Positions 14,509 through 14,871 of a stretch of 14,871 nucleotides of DNA are shown here, piece after piece. Position 1 is the stretch's first letter. Each line of letters begins with the position of its first letter. A model generated the notes under the pieces. It did not search any database, was not told the origin of the DNA, and worked only from the letters and a program-made list of their open reading frames with translations. This DNA comes from CAYTOJ01 sp964439415 (GTDB taxonomy: Bacteria > Pseudomonadota > Alphaproteobacteria > Rickettsiales > CAZAGG01). Made by a program: the position numbers and the translations under genes. The stretch spans positions 1-14,871 of the forward strand of contig CAYTOJ010000042.1 in the NCBI GenBank assembly GCA_964439415.1, given 5' to 3'.

Positions 14509-14530
14509 AGGGGGCTTTGCCCCCTTTTTT
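14509..14530 (+). terminator. rho-independent terminator of the capsid pair
   Basis: AGGGGGC, loop TTT, GCCCCCT, then a run of Ts (14525-14530). It follows immediately after the small phage-like gene and closes a two-gene unit. Confidence 0.92.
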
Positions 14531-14571
14531 AAATTCACGCATAAAAGCAGATGGGGTATGGATTCAGGTAA

Positions 14572-14599
14572 TATACTCCTAGCGTTTCAAGTATGACAT
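14572..14599 (+). repeat. dispersed short repeat, copy D
   Basis: TATACTCCTAGCGTTTCAAG followed by TATGACAT. It differs from copy C at few positions. GCGACC and a long GC-rich tail (14605-14669) with CGGCGCGGCGGGGGAA follow, echoing the tail of copy C. Confidence 0.65.
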
Positions 14600-14683
14600 A
14601 TTCTTGCGACCGTAAGGGAGCGCGCCGGCGCGGCGGGGGAAGCGCGGAGCGCGGGGGCGGCAGCCCCTTAAATATACAAAAAA

Positions 14684-14736
14684 TATACCCCTGAAATGAC
14701 ATCATTCAACAACACTCTTCAGACGATAGGGGTATA
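14684..14736 (+). promoter_or_regulatory. inverted repeat enclosing the ribosome binding site of a small ORF
   Basis: TATACCCCT (14684-14692) pairs perfectly with AGGGGTATA (14728-14736). Inside it CTGAA (14691-14695) could pair with TTCAG (14718-14722), and AATGA-CA-TCATT (14695-14706) is a near palindrome. The AGGGG in the right arm is the Shine-Dalgarno sequence of the ATG at 14739, so folding would hide it. Confidence 0.45.
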
Positions 14737-14738
14737 GC

Positions 14739-14840
14739 ATGGCACTGACAAGCACAATTGTATCGAAAACGAAACGCATAGTATATGATTACAATTCTCT
14801 TAGATTACATTCCTTTAGTTTGCATTCCGAATTGACATAA
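14739..14840 (+). CDS. 33-residue small ORF with good ribosome binding site
   Basis: Starts MALTSTIVSKTKRIVYDY and ends LHSELT at TAA (14838-14840). AGGGG lies 6 nt before the ATG. No family is recognised. The stop overlaps the ATG of the next frame (TAATG), as in coupled genes. It may be a leader peptide or chance. Confidence 0.3.
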   Translation: MALTSTIVSKTKRIVYDYNSLRLHSFSLHSELT

Positions 14841-14871
14841 TGGATAATGAGGTTTCTACTGAGGCAGTAAA
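14840..14871 (+). CDS. 5' end of a reading frame running off the window
   Basis: ATG at 14840 overlaps the previous stop by one base and gives MDNEVSTEAVK before the window ends. It has no ribosome binding site of its own. Too short to classify. Confidence 0.25.
   Translation, partial: MDNEVSTEAV

Noticed and set aside
1..14871. CRISPR array or insertion sequence
   Set aside because: No regularly spaced repeats with spacers and no transposase coding sequence were found in the window.

Overview
The window looks like alphaproteobacterial chromosome. The strongest evidence is a circularly permuted two-piece tmRNA gene at the left end, with a readable degradation tag ANDNEAPVANEALAA. ThyX in place of ThyA, an alphaproteobacterial-type rpsA C-terminus and a gene-transfer-agent/phage-like HK97 capsid gene agree with this. 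I cannot name a genus. Several dispersed repeats, a broken toxin gene, a broken antitoxin gene and scattered single genes in place of long operons suggest a genome with active small-repeat turnover.

Layout, left to right. (1) 1-3477, minus strand: yggT, an NlpD-like M23 lipoprotein, thyX and yebC in close tandem, then the tmRNA gene. (2) 3685-5139, plus strand: lnt, which ends early. (3) 5118-5924: a small segment with a mini CCDC90/DUF1640-type gene and a frameshifted HigA-type antitoxin remnant. It is bounded by a 37-nt direct repeat of the lnt 3' end. (4) 6038-6111, minus: tRNA-Gln(CTG). (5) 6233-7046, minus: a type IV prepilin-like gene whose leader is out of frame across a heptanucleotide tandem array. 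(6) 7105-9053, minus: dadA followed by an unrecognised lipoprotein. (7) 9054-9865: intergenic structure, including a 25-bp-arm inverted repeat, and a frameshifted PemK/MazF-type toxin gene. (8) 9935-12616, minus: argF and rpsA. (9) 12834-14530, plus: an HK97-fold major capsid protein and a small phage-like protein, closed by a strong terminator, with no other virion genes in view. (10) 14571-14871: a repeat element, a hairpin that could hide a ribosome binding site, and two tiny overlapping reading frames running off the window.

How the parts work together. Most of the core genes serve translation (tmRNA, YebC, S1, tRNA-Gln), the envelope (YggT, NlpD-like factor, Lnt) and metabolism (ThyX, ArgF, DadA). 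The features most worth a second look are the possible phase switch in the prepilin leader, the same type of heptamer array inside the tmRNA linker, a short dispersed repeat present four times, the lnt-end duplication, and the isolated capsid pair.
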